Of a DNA stretch of 64,000 nt, positions 54,253-62,994 are shown piece by piece. The position numbers were made by a program, and so were the translations under genes. How positions within the stretch are numbered: position 1 is the stretch's first letter; each line of letters opens with the position of its first letter. Origin of the DNA: VAZQ01 sp963725065 (GTDB lineage Bacteria; Pseudomonadota; Alphaproteobacteria; Rhizobiales; Xanthobacteraceae); contig CAVRXD010000053.1 in NCBI GenBank assembly GCA_963725065.1, positions 186,001-250,000 on the forward strand, read 5' to 3'. The notes beneath the pieces are model-generated. The model saw nothing but the letters and a program-made list of their open reading frames with translations. It was not told the DNA's origin and made no database searches.

Positions 54253-54980
54253 CAGTCGACGGCCTCCGCGCCGAGATAGGATTCGACCACCGCGGGTTCG
54301 CGCACCACGGCGTCGGGCGGGCCTTCCGCGATCGCCGCGCCGTGATGCAGCACCAGCACGCGCTCGGCGAGCGCCATCACCGCGCGCATGACATGCTCGA
54401 TGAGGAGGATGGTCAGCCCGCTCTCGCGATTGAGCGTGGTCAGGATGGCGACCATGCGGTCGGTCTCAGCCGGTCGCAGGCCAGCCATCACCTCGTCAAG
54501 CAGAAGCAGCTTCGGGTCGGTGGCAAGCGCGCGCGCGACTTCGAGCCGCTTGCGATCCGGCAGGGTCAGGCCCGCGGCCAGTTGGTCGCGCTTGCCGAAA
54601 AGGTCGAGCCGGCGCAGCACCTCGTGTGCATGAGCGCGCGCTGCGGTGAGATCGGGCCGATGCAACATCGCCCCGACAATGACATTGTCCTCGACCGACA
54701 GTGCAGGAAACGGACGCACCAGTTGAAACGTGCGGCCTATTCCGCGACGGCAGATTTCATCCGGCCTGAGCCCGTCAACGCGTTGATCCGCGAAGATGAT
54801 TGAACCCTGATCGGGCGTGAGCACGCCGGCAATGATGTTGAACAAGGTGGTCTTGCCCGCGCCGTTCGGACCGATAACCGCGAAGATCGAGCCCTGTGTC
54901 ACCCGAAAGCTTGCATTGTCGACCGCAAGCAGACCGCGAAAGCGCTTGCTGACGCCATCGATGGAAAGGAGCGCGGTCAT
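54252..54980 (-). CDS. livG: Branched-chain-type ABC transporter ATPase (LivG)
   Basis: A 242-residue ATPase with Walker A GPNGAGKTT at 37-45, LLLDEVMAGLRPAE, and the LivG-type ILLIEHVMRAVMALAERVLVL segment. The frame opens to 55127 inside livM, but ATG 54980 overlaps the livM stop (ATGA) and begins the domain. It ends overlapping livF. It is the partner of LivF in the import complex at the inner membrane. Confidence 0.9.
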   Translation of the reverse strand: MTALLSIDGVSKRFRGLLAVDNASFRVTQGSIFAVIGPNGAGKTTLFNIIAGVLTPDQGSIIFADQRVDGLRPDEICRRGIGRTFQLVRPFPALSVEDNVIVGAMLHRPDLTAARAHAHEVLRRLDLFGKRDQLAAGLTLPDRKRLEVARALATDPKLLLLDEVMAGLRPAETDRMVAILTTLNRESGLTILLIEHVMRAVMALAERVLVLHHGAAIAEGPPDAVVREPAVVESYLGAEAVD

Positions 54981-55978
54981 GATCGCGGTTTCTCCAGTCC
55001 GATGAGCCGGGCCAGCCACGGCCACACCCCCGCGGGCTGAACGATGATGATCGCCAGCAGCACCAGGCCGTAGAACACCTGGCGCGTGCCTGGCGCGTCC
55101 AGGCCGATCGCACGCAAGAGCTCCCACATGGTCTCGGCAAGGCCGGTGAGCAGGAAGGCGCCGACGATCGGGCCGACGAGGGTGCCGGCGCCGCCAATGA
55201 TCGGACCGAGGATGATCTCGATCGAACGGGCGATGCTGAACACCTGCTCGGGAAAAAGATTGTTGTAGTAGAACGCGAAGAACACGCCGGCGACCGAAGT
55301 CATGCCAGCGGAGATCAGCACCGCATACATCTTGTAGCGGAAGGTATCGATACCGAGCGCGCGGGCGGCCGCCTCGTCCTCACGGATCGCCTGCCAGTAA
55401 TAACCGACGCGGCTGCGCAGCAACGCATGGCACAGCACGAAGGCCGCGACCGTGAGCACGAGGATAACGTAGTAGAACATGATCGGCTTGCCGCGCAGGT
55501 TCCAGATGTCGCTCTGGGAATAATTCGCGACCGGCAGAAACAGGCCGCCCGATCCGCCGACCCAGGTGAAATGGTCGAAACCGATGCGCGCGAATTCGGC
55601 GAATGCGATGGTGAGGATGGCGAAATAGACCCCGCCGACGCCGAACCTGAACGCGAGAAAGCCGATGATCGCGCCGCAGGCCGCCCCCACGGCGACGGCT
55701 GCCACGAGCCCGATCCATGGGCCGATGCCGAAATGGAAGTACAGCGCCGCGGCCGTATAGCCGCCGAGACCGACATAGATCGCATGACCGAGCGACAACT
55801 GCCCGGCGAAGCCGAACATGATGTTCCATGCCTGGCCGGTATAGGCGAAATAGAGAATGATGATGAGGACCGTGAGCAGATAATCATTCGCCAGCCACGG
55901 CGCCGCCAGCAGGGCCGCGAGCAGCGCCGCCAGCCAGGCCAGGCCGCGGCGCGGAACGCCGTCGAGCAGGCGCATCAT
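54977..55978 (-). CDS. livM: Branched-chain-type ABC permease (LivM)
   Basis: A 333-residue polytopic permease with about ten hydrophobic segments and the LivM signature NIMFGFAGQLSLGHAIYVGLGGYTAA; the later SAGMTSVAGVFFAFYYNN segment fits. ATG 55978 overlaps the livH stop by one base (TGATG), so the earlier frame from 56251 inside livH is not used. It forms the membrane channel with LivH. Confidence 0.9.
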   Translation of the reverse strand: MMRLLDGVPRRGLAWLAALLAALLAAPWLANDYLLTVLIIILYFAYTGQAWNIMFGFAGQLSLGHAIYVGLGGYTAAALYFHFGIGPWIGLVAAVAVGAACGAIIGFLAFRFGVGGVYFAILTIAFAEFARIGFDHFTWVGGSGGLFLPVANYSQSDIWNLRGKPIMFYYVILVLTVAAFVLCHALLRSRVGYYWQAIREDEAAARALGIDTFRYKMYAVLISAGMTSVAGVFFAFYYNNLFPEQVFSIARSIEIILGPIIGGAGTLVGPIVGAFLLTGLAETMWELLRAIGLDAPGTRQVFYGLVLLAIIIVQPAGVWPWLARLIGLEKPRS

Positions 55979-56853
55979 CACAACGCCTTCTTTCCCACGA
56001 TGCCCTGCGGCCGGAACAGCAGCACAAGCACGAGAAGGCCGAAGGAGAACATGCTCTTCGCCGAGGGCGTGAAGAACAGTCCAGCGAGCGCCTCGGTCAG
56101 CCCGATCATCACGCCGCCGAGGAGCGCGCCCGGCATCGAGCCAAGCCCGCCGGTGATCACGATGACGAAGGCGAGCAGCGTGAGCGCGGGTCCGAGCGGC
56201 GGCGTCACATCGATGACCAGAACCAGCATCGCGCCGGCCGCTCCCACGCACGCCGCGCCAAGGCCAAAGGTGAGCGCGTAGAGGTGCTTGACGTCGAGCC
56301 CCACCACGAGCGCACCGACATAGTTGTCGGCGCAGGCGCGGATCGCCTTGCCGACCAGGGTAAAGCGGAAGAACACGAACAGCGCCAGCGCCACCAAGAT
56401 CGCGGCGACGGCGGCATAGGCCTTGGTCGCGTCGACGATCAGCGGACCGACCAGGAAGCTGTCGAGCGAATAGGAGGTCTGCACGCTCTTGGCGTCGGGC
56501 CCGAAGATGATCAGCAGGACATTGGTCATGATGAGGCCGATCGCAACGAGCAACATGAACTGGCTGTGTTCCGGCCGACTGATGAACGGATTGATCACGC
56601 CAGCCTGCATCACGTAGCCGAGCGCGAACAGCACGGCCGCGATGGGAACCAGCATGATCAAGGGATCGAGTCCGAAGGCCGCAAACAACGTCACCGCGAG
56701 ATACATGGCAATGGTCATCATCTCGCCATGGGCGAAATTGACGACCCGTACCACGCCGAAAATGACCGAAAGCCCGAGCGCCATCAGGCCGTAGACGAGC
56801 CCGGCCAGTATCCCGCCGAGTGCGACGTTCAATACCAGCTCGAGCGACGGCAT
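55978..56853 (-). CDS. livH: Branched-chain-type ABC permease (LivH)
   Basis: A 291-residue polytopic permease with the LivH features LVYGLMALGLSVIFGVVRVVNFAHGEMM at the N terminus and VITGGLGSMPGALLGGVMIG near the C terminus. About eight membrane segments. It lies 45 bases after the substrate-binding protein gene and is followed by livM in a one-base overlap, fixing its place in the five-gene import operon. Confidence 0.9.
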   Translation of the reverse strand: MPSLELVLNVALGGILAGLVYGLMALGLSVIFGVVRVVNFAHGEMMTIAMYLAVTLFAAFGLDPLIMLVPIAAVLFALGYVMQAGVINPFISRPEHSQFMLLVAIGLIMTNVLLIIFGPDAKSVQTSYSLDSFLVGPLIVDATKAYAAVAAILVALALFVFFRFTLVGKAIRACADNYVGALVVGLDVKHLYALTFGLGAACVGAAGAMLVLVIDVTPPLGPALTLLAFVIVITGGLGSMPGALLGGVMIGLTEALAGLFFTPSAKSMFSFGLLVLVLLFRPQGIVGKKAL

Positions 56854-56898
56854 ATCATGCTCCCCTCTCCGCGGCGGAGAGGGTTGATCACGAGGAGA

Positions 56899-58167
56899 TC
56901 AGCCGCGCTGGTTCCAGCTCGGCATCGGGAACACCGGCGTCATCTCGGCGGCATCCTTCGGAAGCACCACGGTCGGCGTCTGGTTGCGGTTCTGCAGGCA
57001 GACCGAAGCGATGGTGTTGCACTGGCCCTTGGCGTCGAATTCGATCGGTCCGCCCACCATCACCCGTTTCTCGATCTTGGTCGTCCGCACGGCATCCGCG
57101 AGCGCCGTGCCGTTGGTGCTGCCGGCGCGCTTGTGCGCATCGGCGCACACCATCAGTGCCTCGAAGGTGAAGCCGATGTTGAAGATATGGCCCGGCAGCT
57201 TGTCACGCGGATAAAGCTTCTTGAATTCATCCGACACGAGCTTGGTCATCTCCGCCTTCGGATTCGCCCACGGCACGGTGGTGATGACGTAGTCCCCGTA
57301 CTTGCCCATGGTATCGAGGAACTGCTGCTCGTACATGCCGGGCGAGCCCGGGCTGATGATGCCCATGGGCTCCCAGCGCTGCTTGACCATCTCGCGCACG
57401 AGAATGATTGCATCATTGAGGCGCGTCACCGTCATCAGGATGTCGGCGTTGGTCGCCTTGGCCTTGGCGACCTCGACCGAAAGGTCCTTGGCGGCGGGAT
57501 CGTAGGCGATCGATTCCACGATCTTGAACGGCAGGTTCATGGTCGGGAAGATGCGGTCGATCGCGGCCTTGTTGGCCTGCCCGAAGGTGTCGTTGATGTG
57601 CATCAGCACGGCGGTGCTCGGCGTCTTGCCGGTCGCCGCGAAGATATCCGTGAACAAGGCGAGCCCGCGCGAGATGATCTGGGGCGCGGTCTGGAAATTG
57701 CGGAATACGAACTTGTAGCCCTGCTCCGTGATCTGCGGCGCCGCCGCGATGTTGATGACGAACGGAACCCCCTTCTGCTCGGCGACCTGCGCGATGGCCG
57801 ACGCGGCACCGGAATCGAACGGCCCGCTCAGCATGTTGCAGCCGTCGGCGATCAGTCGCTCGGCGCGGGCGCGCGCGGTATCGACGTTGGTCTCGAAATC
57901 GACGACCACGATCTCGATCGGCTGGGTGTAGCCGATCTGCTTGAACAGGGCCGGGGCGATGTCGGCGCCGCGCTTGCAGGATTGGCCGATACCGGCCTGC
58001 ACTCCCGAGAGCGGAAGGATCACGCCGATCTTCAGCGGCCCGCCCTGCGCCCGCACGATGTTGAACGGTGCGGTGCCGGCGAGCAATCCGGCGGCGCCTG
58101 CACCGGCGGCGAAGCTGCGGCGAGTGACGCCCGCTCGAGCGGGATTCGTCGGCGATTTACGGATCAT
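56899..58167 (-). CDS. livK: Branched-chain-type ABC substrate-binding protein
   Basis: A 422-residue periplasmic binding protein of the Leu/Ile/Val-binding type (peripla_BP_6). A long Tat signal occupies residues 1-40 (TRRSFAAGAGAAGLLAG). The mature protein begins PLKIGVILPLSGVQAGIGQ, and DGCNMLSGPFDSGAASA lies in the ligand cleft region. It is the first gene of livKHMGF. The upstream 303-base gap holds several palindromes and the divergent marR gene, so regulation by that MarR protein is likely. The ligand is unknown; an aromatic acid is a guess from context. Confidence 0.88.
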   Translation of the reverse strand: MIRKSPTNPARAGVTRRSFAAGAGAAGLLAGTAPFNIVRAQGGPLKIGVILPLSGVQAGIGQSCKRGADIAPALFKQIGYTQPIEIVVVDFETNVDTARARAERLIADGCNMLSGPFDSGAASAIAQVAEQKGVPFVINIAAAPQITEQGYKFVFRNFQTAPQIISRGLALFTDIFAATGKTPSTAVLMHINDTFGQANKAAIDRIFPTMNLPFKIVESIAYDPAAKDLSVEVAKAKATNADILMTVTRLNDAIILVREMVKQRWEPMGIISPGSPGMYEQQFLDTMGKYGDYVITTVPWANPKAEMTKLVSDEFKKLYPRDKLPGHIFNIGFTFEALMVCADAHKRAGSTNGTALADAVRTTKIEKRVMVGGPIEFDAKGQCNTIASVCLQNRNQTPTVVLPKDAAEMTPVFPMPSWNQRG

Positions 58168-58470
58168 TGAGTTCCTCCCAGGATACGGTGATCAGCCGTC
58201 GCGTGCGCTATTTCTCTTATTGTTCAATGCAAGAAGCAATGGGCCATGAGCGCGCATTCGTCCAATTGGACCCATTCTTGCCGGCACAATTTGCGGATTG
58301 CGCAAATTTAATTCGTGCTGCGCGCCCTCATCCTCTCGTGGCGCGAGCCGCGTACGTCTCGTCTCCAGCCACATTAATTGTTGACCATGACAACAGATGT
58401 CGTCAACAACAATATACCCCGGTCCGGGAGCCCGGCGCAGACTTCGCGCGAGCGGGAAGGAGAATGCGAA
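58168..58470. promoter_or_regulatory. Divergent livK-marR control region
   Basis: A 303-base, unusually AT-rich gap. It holds a perfect palindrome GTCCAATTGGAC (58260-58271), a dyad AATTTGCG-N5-CGCAAATT (58288-58308), and near marR the dyads TGTTG-N7-CAACA (58379-58395) and TTGTTGAC-N16-GTCAACAA (58378-58409). Dyads of this size fit MarR-type operators. Promoters for both directions should lie here; I cannot assign -35/-10 boxes with confidence. Confidence 0.6.
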
Positions 58471-58971
58471 ATGTCGGATCGACGGCTCTCGCATCGGGAC
58501 GTTCACGTCGCGCGCGCTGCGCCGCGCGAGCAGACGGACGACCGCAAGCCTCTCGATATCGGCGTCCTCAACGAGCATCTCGGCTATTTCATCCGGCGCC
58601 TGCAGGTTTGGGTGTTCCAGGATTTCATCCGCACGCTCGCCCCGGTCGACATCCGTCCCGCGCAATACTCCGTCCTCGTCGTGATCGCCGCCAATCCCGG
58701 ACTGTCGCAATCGGACCTGGCCGACCGGCTCGGGATCGAGCGCGCGCGCCTGGTGCGCGTATTGGACAAGCTCGAAAAGCGCGGTCTCACCCAACGCCTT
58801 GCGTCCCCCACCGACCGGCGCTCCCATGCCCTGCGGCTCACGCGCGAGGGCCAAAAGCTCCTGAAGCGCGCCACGATGCTGGCGGCCGCGCACGAGGCGA
58901 AACTGATCGAGAAGCTCGGCCCGGAACAGCGGAAATCGATGCTGGAGCTGCTGAAGCACTTCGATCGCTGA
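58471..58971 (+). CDS. MarR-family transcriptional regulator
   Basis: A 166-residue winged-helix regulator. The MarR domain is about residues 40-155, with the recognition region LSQSDLADRLGIERARLVRVLDKLEKRGL followed by the wing SPTDRRSHALRLT. ATG 58471 follows GGAAGGAG at good spacing, so it is preferred to the upstream TTG/ATG at 58378/58387, which would put the operator-like dyads in the coding region. MarR proteins commonly sense aromatic acids or acyl-CoAs and repress adjacent genes; the divergent liv operon and the downstream enoyl-CoA hydratase are likely targets. Confidence 0.87.
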   Translation: MSDRRLSHRDVHVARAAPREQTDDRKPLDIGVLNEHLGYFIRRLQVWVFQDFIRTLAPVDIRPAQYSVLVVIAANPGLSQSDLADRLGIERARLVRVLDKLEKRGLTQRLASPTDRRSHALRLTREGQKLLKRATMLAAAHEAKLIEKLGPEQRKSMLELLKHFDR

Positions 58972-59251
58972 CCTCGCTCCGATCGCGCGCCGCGCGCGAT
59001 CCATCCGCAAGCTCCGGCGCAGGCAAAGGCGCCGGACGTCGGGAATGTCGAAGCATCCCCTTGCGAGCAACCACGGCGGCTCCTACGCTTTGACCATGCG
59101 TCGAACTTTCGAACGTCATCTCGCTGTCGCCGATTGCGCGCCCGGCGGCGGAATGCGTGAGGCAGCGAAATAGCCAATCGCCCACTGCTGCCCGCCGCGG
59201 CGGCGCCCTGCGCCTGCGTCATGCGGACAACGTTGCAACAAGGAAGTCCCC

Positions 59252-60049
59252 ATGGAAGATGAATCACCTGTCCTGGTGGAGCGGTGCGCGGGCTATCGCG
59301 TCATCACGCTGAACCGGCCGAAGCAGCTCAACGCCTTCAACGAGGCGATGCACCAGGCGCTCAAGCGCGCGCTGTCCGACGCCGAGGAAGACAGCGACTG
59401 CCGCGCATTGATGCTGACCGGTGCCGGCCGCGCCTTCTGCTCCGGCCAGGATCTGCGCGAACGCATATCCAAGGACGGCAAAACGACCGTGCTCGGGAGC
59501 GCGCTCGAAACCTATTACAATCCGCTCGTGCGCAAGCTGCGCGCGCTGCCTTTCCCCGTGGTGGCGGCCGTGAACGGTGTCGCCGCGGGCGCCGGCGCCA
59601 ACATCGCGCTCGCCTGCGATGTGGTGCTGGCGGCGCGCTCGGCCAGCTTCGTGCAGGCTTTCGCCAAGATCGGCCTGGTGCCGGATTCCGGCGGCACCTG
59701 GTTCTTGCCCCGCCTGGTCGGCCCCGCGCGCGCGCGCGGGATGGCCCTGACCGGCGACCCGCTTCCCGCGGACAAGGCCGAAGCCTGGGGCCTCATCTGG
59801 AAAATGCATGACGATCTCGTGCTGATGGCCGAAGCGCACAGGCTGTGCGTCCACTTTACCGAGGCGCCCACGGTCGCCCTCGCCTTGATCAAGCGCCTGC
59901 TCGACAAGTCCTGGGCCAACGATCTCGATGCGCAACTCGACCTCGAGCGCGAGACCCAGCGCGAGGCCAGCCTCACGCCCGACTACGCCGAAGGCATGCG
60001 CGCGTTTTTCGAGAAGCGCTCGCCCGCGTTCAGCGGCCGCCGGGGTTGA
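59252..60049 (+). CDS. Enoyl-CoA hydratase/isomerase-family protein (PaaG-like)
   Basis: A 265-residue crotonase. GAGRAFCSGQDLRE and GVAAGAGANIALACD form the two oxyanion-hole segments, and VPDSGGTW holds an Asp at the PaaG catalytic position. The motifs CSGQDL and PDSGGT are typical of PaaG, the ring-oxepin isomerase of phenylacetate degradation, but no other paa genes are near. The ATG follows AAGGAAG. It is 280 bases after marR in the same direction. Confidence 0.82.
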   Translation: MEDESPVLVERCAGYRVITLNRPKQLNAFNEAMHQALKRALSDAEEDSDCRALMLTGAGRAFCSGQDLRERISKDGKTTVLGSALETYYNPLVRKLRALPFPVVAAVNGVAAGAGANIALACDVVLAARSASFVQAFAKIGLVPDSGGTWFLPRLVGPARARGMALTGDPLPADKAEAWGLIWKMHDDLVLMAEAHRLCVHFTEAPTVALALIKRLLDKSWANDLDAQLDLERETQREASLTPDYAEGMRAFFEKRSPAFSGRRG

Positions 60050-60137
60050 AAGCGTCGTCCCGTCAAGGGGCGCCAGCTCAACCTGACGCCGCTCTTGGCG
60101 TCATTATAAGTTGTTGATATTACGTAACTTTTATCGA

Positions 60138-61109
60138 CTATTTCTTGCGCGGCGGGATCTGGATGAGCTCGGCGAGGCGTTCCTTGCTCAAGGGCGCGTC
60201 GATGAACTTGAGCTTCACCGCGTCGCGCTGAATGCCCTCCATGTCCTTCATCTCGTCGGTCTGCATCGCCTCCTTCGGGTGAAACTCCTTGATCGAGTCG
60301 GAGATCAGGGTTTCATCGAGCTTTATCTTCTCGGCGTACGCCTTGATCGCTTTCGGATCGGCGTACATCCAGTCGACCGCTTCCCGATACCCCTGCACGA
60401 AGCGCATGATCGCGTCTTTCTTGGTGTTCAAGGCATCGGCATTGACGATGATCGTCCGCACCGTTTGACCGCGCAGCGAAGGAACGTCGCTGCCGCGGAT
60501 GAGCATGCGGATCTTTCCCTCCTTGAGCTCTTTCACCCCGAACGGAGGGGCGGCCCAGCCGATATCGATCTGGCCGGACATGACCTGGGTCAACGTGCCG
60601 GGCGGCCCGCCGGTCGCCGTCGGCTTGGCCTTGACGCCGAGCTCGTCGGCAAAGGCCAGCACCAGATTGTTGGAGCTCGAGCCGCTGGTGGAATAGGCGA
60701 TGGTGTTGCTGGCGGTGACGTCCTTGACGGTCTTCAGCGGCGAATCCGCCCTTACGTACCAATAGAGGTCCCCGGTCCCGGTGAAGGCCGGCAGCAGGAT
60801 ACGCACCGGCGCGCCGCGCGCGAACGCGCGCAGGACGCCGGCAACGCCGACGCCGGCGCCGAGATCGGCGCTGCCGGAGATGACCGGCTGCATGGTTTCG
60901 CCCGCACCCTGGGTGCCGACATTCTCGAGCACCAGGTTGTGCTTCTTGAAGATGCCGGCGTCCTGGCCAAGCGTCGGCGCCTGGTTTTCCCAGTTGTTGA
61001 TCTGACCGATCGCGACCTTGAGCTGATCCTCGGCCGACGCCGGCGCGGCGGTCAGGGCGAGCGGCGCGAGCAGGGCAATGGTTGCCAGCGCGTTGGTGCG
61101 AGGATTCAT
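60138..61109 (-). CDS. NitT/TauT-type ABC substrate-binding protein (orphan)
   Basis: A 323-residue periplasmic binding protein of the NMT1/TauA type. Residues 1-26 are a Sec signal (TIALLAPLALTAAPASAED); the mature chain has VAIGQINNWENQAPTLGQDAGIFKKHNL and YSTSGSSSNNLVLAFADELG in the cleft. ATG 61109 follows AAAGGGAG and overlaps the aldolase stop (ATGA). No permease or ATPase gene lies next to it in the window. Its coupling to a class II aldolase suggests the ligand is that enzyme's substrate, but this is inference. Confidence 0.85.
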   Translation of the reverse strand: MNPRTNALATIALLAPLALTAAPASAEDQLKVAIGQINNWENQAPTLGQDAGIFKKHNLVLENVGTQGAGETMQPVISGSADLGAGVGVAGVLRAFARGAPVRILLPAFTGTGDLYWYVRADSPLKTVKDVTASNTIAYSTSGSSSNNLVLAFADELGVKAKPTATGGPPGTLTQVMSGQIDIGWAAPPFGVKELKEGKIRMLIRGSDVPSLRGQTVRTIIVNADALNTKKDAIMRFVQGYREAVDWMYADPKAIKAYAEKIKLDETLISDSIKEFHPKEAMQTDEMKDMEGIQRDAVKLKFIDAPLSKERLAELIQIPPRKK

Positions 61110-61954
61110 CGTGTTCTCCCTTTCTGGCTCTTCTTGTTCTTTGGACGAGGCGGTGTCGTTGTACGCGAGCGGGTGGCCTTGACCGATGCGGCGCGCGGCC
61201 GCGCCTTGGACGACTTCGCCGCGGCGCGCGGCGGCATCCCGCCGGCCTTGTCCAAGCGCAAGGTCCAGTATTCCCAGGTCCGGTTGGTCACGGTGGCCAT
61301 GGCATTTATGGTGCCGGCGAGCCTGGTCTCGCCCGCGGTCAGCGTCGTGACCTTGCCCAGGATTTGCGCGCGCAGCTGATATTCGGCGTTGTGGCACATG
61401 AAGATCGAGCGTGAGACCAGCTCGCGCAGGTCGCGTCCCACCACCGTCGCGCCGTGATTGTTCATCAGCACCGCCGCATGGGGGCCGAGCGCGCGCGCAA
61501 GCGAGCGGCCCTCCTCCGGCTTCACCACCAAGAGGTTGGTGTCGCCGAACTCGTCGTTTTGGTTCCAGAACGGCACGGTCTCGCCGCCGGCGGCGCCGAG
61601 GTGGAACACGGGAACGATGGGCACGCCGGCGATGCAGAACGGCATCACCGCAGGCGCGTGGTGATGGCACACCGCCGTCACATCGGGACGCGCCTGATAG
61701 ATGCAACCGTGGATCACGCGCTCGGCATAGAGCTGGGCGGTCGGCGGCACGACCGGTTCGGAATCGAGGGTGAATTCCAAAATGTCACCGGCTTCGATCA
61801 CGCCCGGCGAGCGCGAGCGCGACAGCAGATAGCGGCCCGGATCGGTAGGATGGCGCATGCTGACATGACCGAAGGCATCGAGCACGCCTTCGTTCGTCAG
61901 CAGGCGGTTGGCGAGTGCGATCTGGTAGCGGAGGTCGGAAAGATCTTCGGGCAC
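61106..61954 (-). CDS. Class II aldolase/adducin-family protein with basic tail
   Basis: A 282-residue class II aldolase-type protein. Metal ligands are visible in CHHHAP and in NNHG, and the Glu in the usual proton-relay position may be in GGETVPF. The start is uncertain: GTG 61954 has an AGGA site, whereas GTG 62050 gives 314 residues. The last 45 residues are rich in Lys, Arg, Ala and Pro, an extension that aldolases normally lack. It would cleave or decarboxylate a small hydroxy acid or sugar phosphate. It overlaps the orphan binding-protein gene. Confidence 0.83.
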   Translation of the reverse strand: MPEDLSDLRYQIALANRLLTNEGVLDAFGHVSMRHPTDPGRYLLSRSRSPGVIEAGDILEFTLDSEPVVPPTAQLYAERVIHGCIYQARPDVTAVCHHHAPAVMPFCIAGVPIVPVFHLGAAGGETVPFWNQNDEFGDTNLLVVKPEEGRSLARALGPHAAVLMNNHGATVVGRDLRELVSRSIFMCHNAEYQLRAQILGKVTTLTAGETRLAGTINAMATVTNRTWEYWTLRLDKAGGMPPRAAAKSSKARPRAASVKATRSRTTTPPRPKNKKSQKGRTR

Positions 61955-62148
61955 TGGGCGTTTCCTGCTTTCTACAAAGTTATCGTGTAGTGCGGCGACA
62001 GCGGCCGGAGCAAAGCCCAAATAGCCACGATTGCCAAGCCGCGGGGGCACCGTGTCGGCGCGCGCTCCGTCCCCCCTTGCTTGTGCACCTTGCGCCGGTG
62101 CAAAGATGTCGTCAGATCGCTCAGCCGGGCATCCATGGGAGACTACGC

Positions 62149-62994
62149 ATGAATCCTGTCGTCGCCGTCATCGCGCCTGGGATGATGGGCGCTGCCGTCG
62201 GAAAGCGGCTCGCCGATCACGGCCTCAAGGTGCTGACCTCGCTCAAAGGCCGCAGCGCCGAGACGACCGCGCGCGCCAAGGCCGCCGGCATGGTGTCCGC
62301 CAGCGACGAGGAGATCGCGGCGACTGATTTCATCCTGTCCATCCTGCCCCCCGGCGACGCGGTCGCGCTGGCGCAGCGGTTCGCGCCCGCGCTCACCGCC
62401 AGCAACAGCAAGCCGGTGTTCGTCGACTGCAACGCGGTGAGCCCGCCGACGGTCGAGCGCATCGCCGCCGCCGTCGCGCCGACCGGCTCGCCCTTCGTCG
62501 ACGCCGGCATCATCGGCGCGCCGCCCAAGCCGGGCGATGCCGGTCCGCGCTTCTACGCCTCCGGCCCGGATGCGCCGCGCTTCGCCAAGCTCAAGGACTT
62601 CGGTCTCGACGTCCGCGTGCTCGCGGGCCCCATGAGCGCGGCCTCGGCGATGAAAATGTCCTACGCCGGAATCACCAAGGGCACGCAGGCCCTGGGCGCC
62701 GCCATGCTGCTGGCGGCGACCCGCGGCGGCAGCGCCGATGCGCTGTTCGCCGAGCTGCAGGGCAGCCAGCCGCAGATGCTGGCGTGGCTCAAGCGCAACC
62801 TCGCGCTGATGCCGCCCAAGGCCTATCGCTGGGTCGCGGAGATGCACGAGATCGCCGACTTCGTCGGTCAGGATCCGGCCGCGCACGAGCTCTATCTCGG
62901 CGCCGCGCATTTCTACGAGCAGATCGCGCAGGATTTCGAAGGCGACAAGACGCAGGTCGCCGCGCTCGAAGCGTTCATGAGCAAGGGCGGCTGA
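62149..62994 (+). CDS. NAD(P)-dependent 3-hydroxyisobutyrate dehydrogenase-like protein (DUF1932)
   Basis: A 281-residue beta-hydroxyacid dehydrogenase-like protein. The N-terminal Rossmann fold begins VVAVIAPGMMGAAVGKRL, followed by VDCNAVSPPTVERI and GIIGAPPKPGD; the C-terminal domain (about 190-260) fits DUF1932. A Lys in the MKMSYAGITKG stretch corresponds to the catalytic Lys of the family. ATG 62149 follows TGGGAG; the frame opens upstream inside the divergent aldolase region. It oxidises or reduces a small hydroxy acid; substrate unknown. Confidence 0.84.
   Translation: MNPVVAVIAPGMMGAAVGKRLADHGLKVLTSLKGRSAETTARAKAAGMVSASDEEIAATDFILSILPPGDAVALAQRFAPALTASNSKPVFVDCNAVSPPTVERIAAAVAPTGSPFVDAGIIGAPPKPGDAGPRFYASGPDAPRFAKLKDFGLDVRVLAGPMSAASAMKMSYAGITKGTQALGAAMLLAATRGGSADALFAELQGSQPQMLAWLKRNLALMPPKAYRWVAEMHEIADFVGQDPAAHELYLGAAHFYEQIAQDFEGDKTQVAALEAFMSKGG

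Noticed and set aside
56284..58170. A 628-codon plus-strand open frame
   Set aside because: Antisense to livH and livK, which have clear families, signals and operon spacing.
58378..58470. A longer MarR protein starting at 58378 or 58387
   Set aside because: The ATG at 58471 has a strong GGAAGGAG site, and the upstream segment contains operator-like dyads and low-complexity residues.
60100..60137. AAGTT...AACTT dyad as a further MarR site or terminator
   Set aside because: The arms are short, it lies between convergent gene ends, and no T-tract follows a stable stem.
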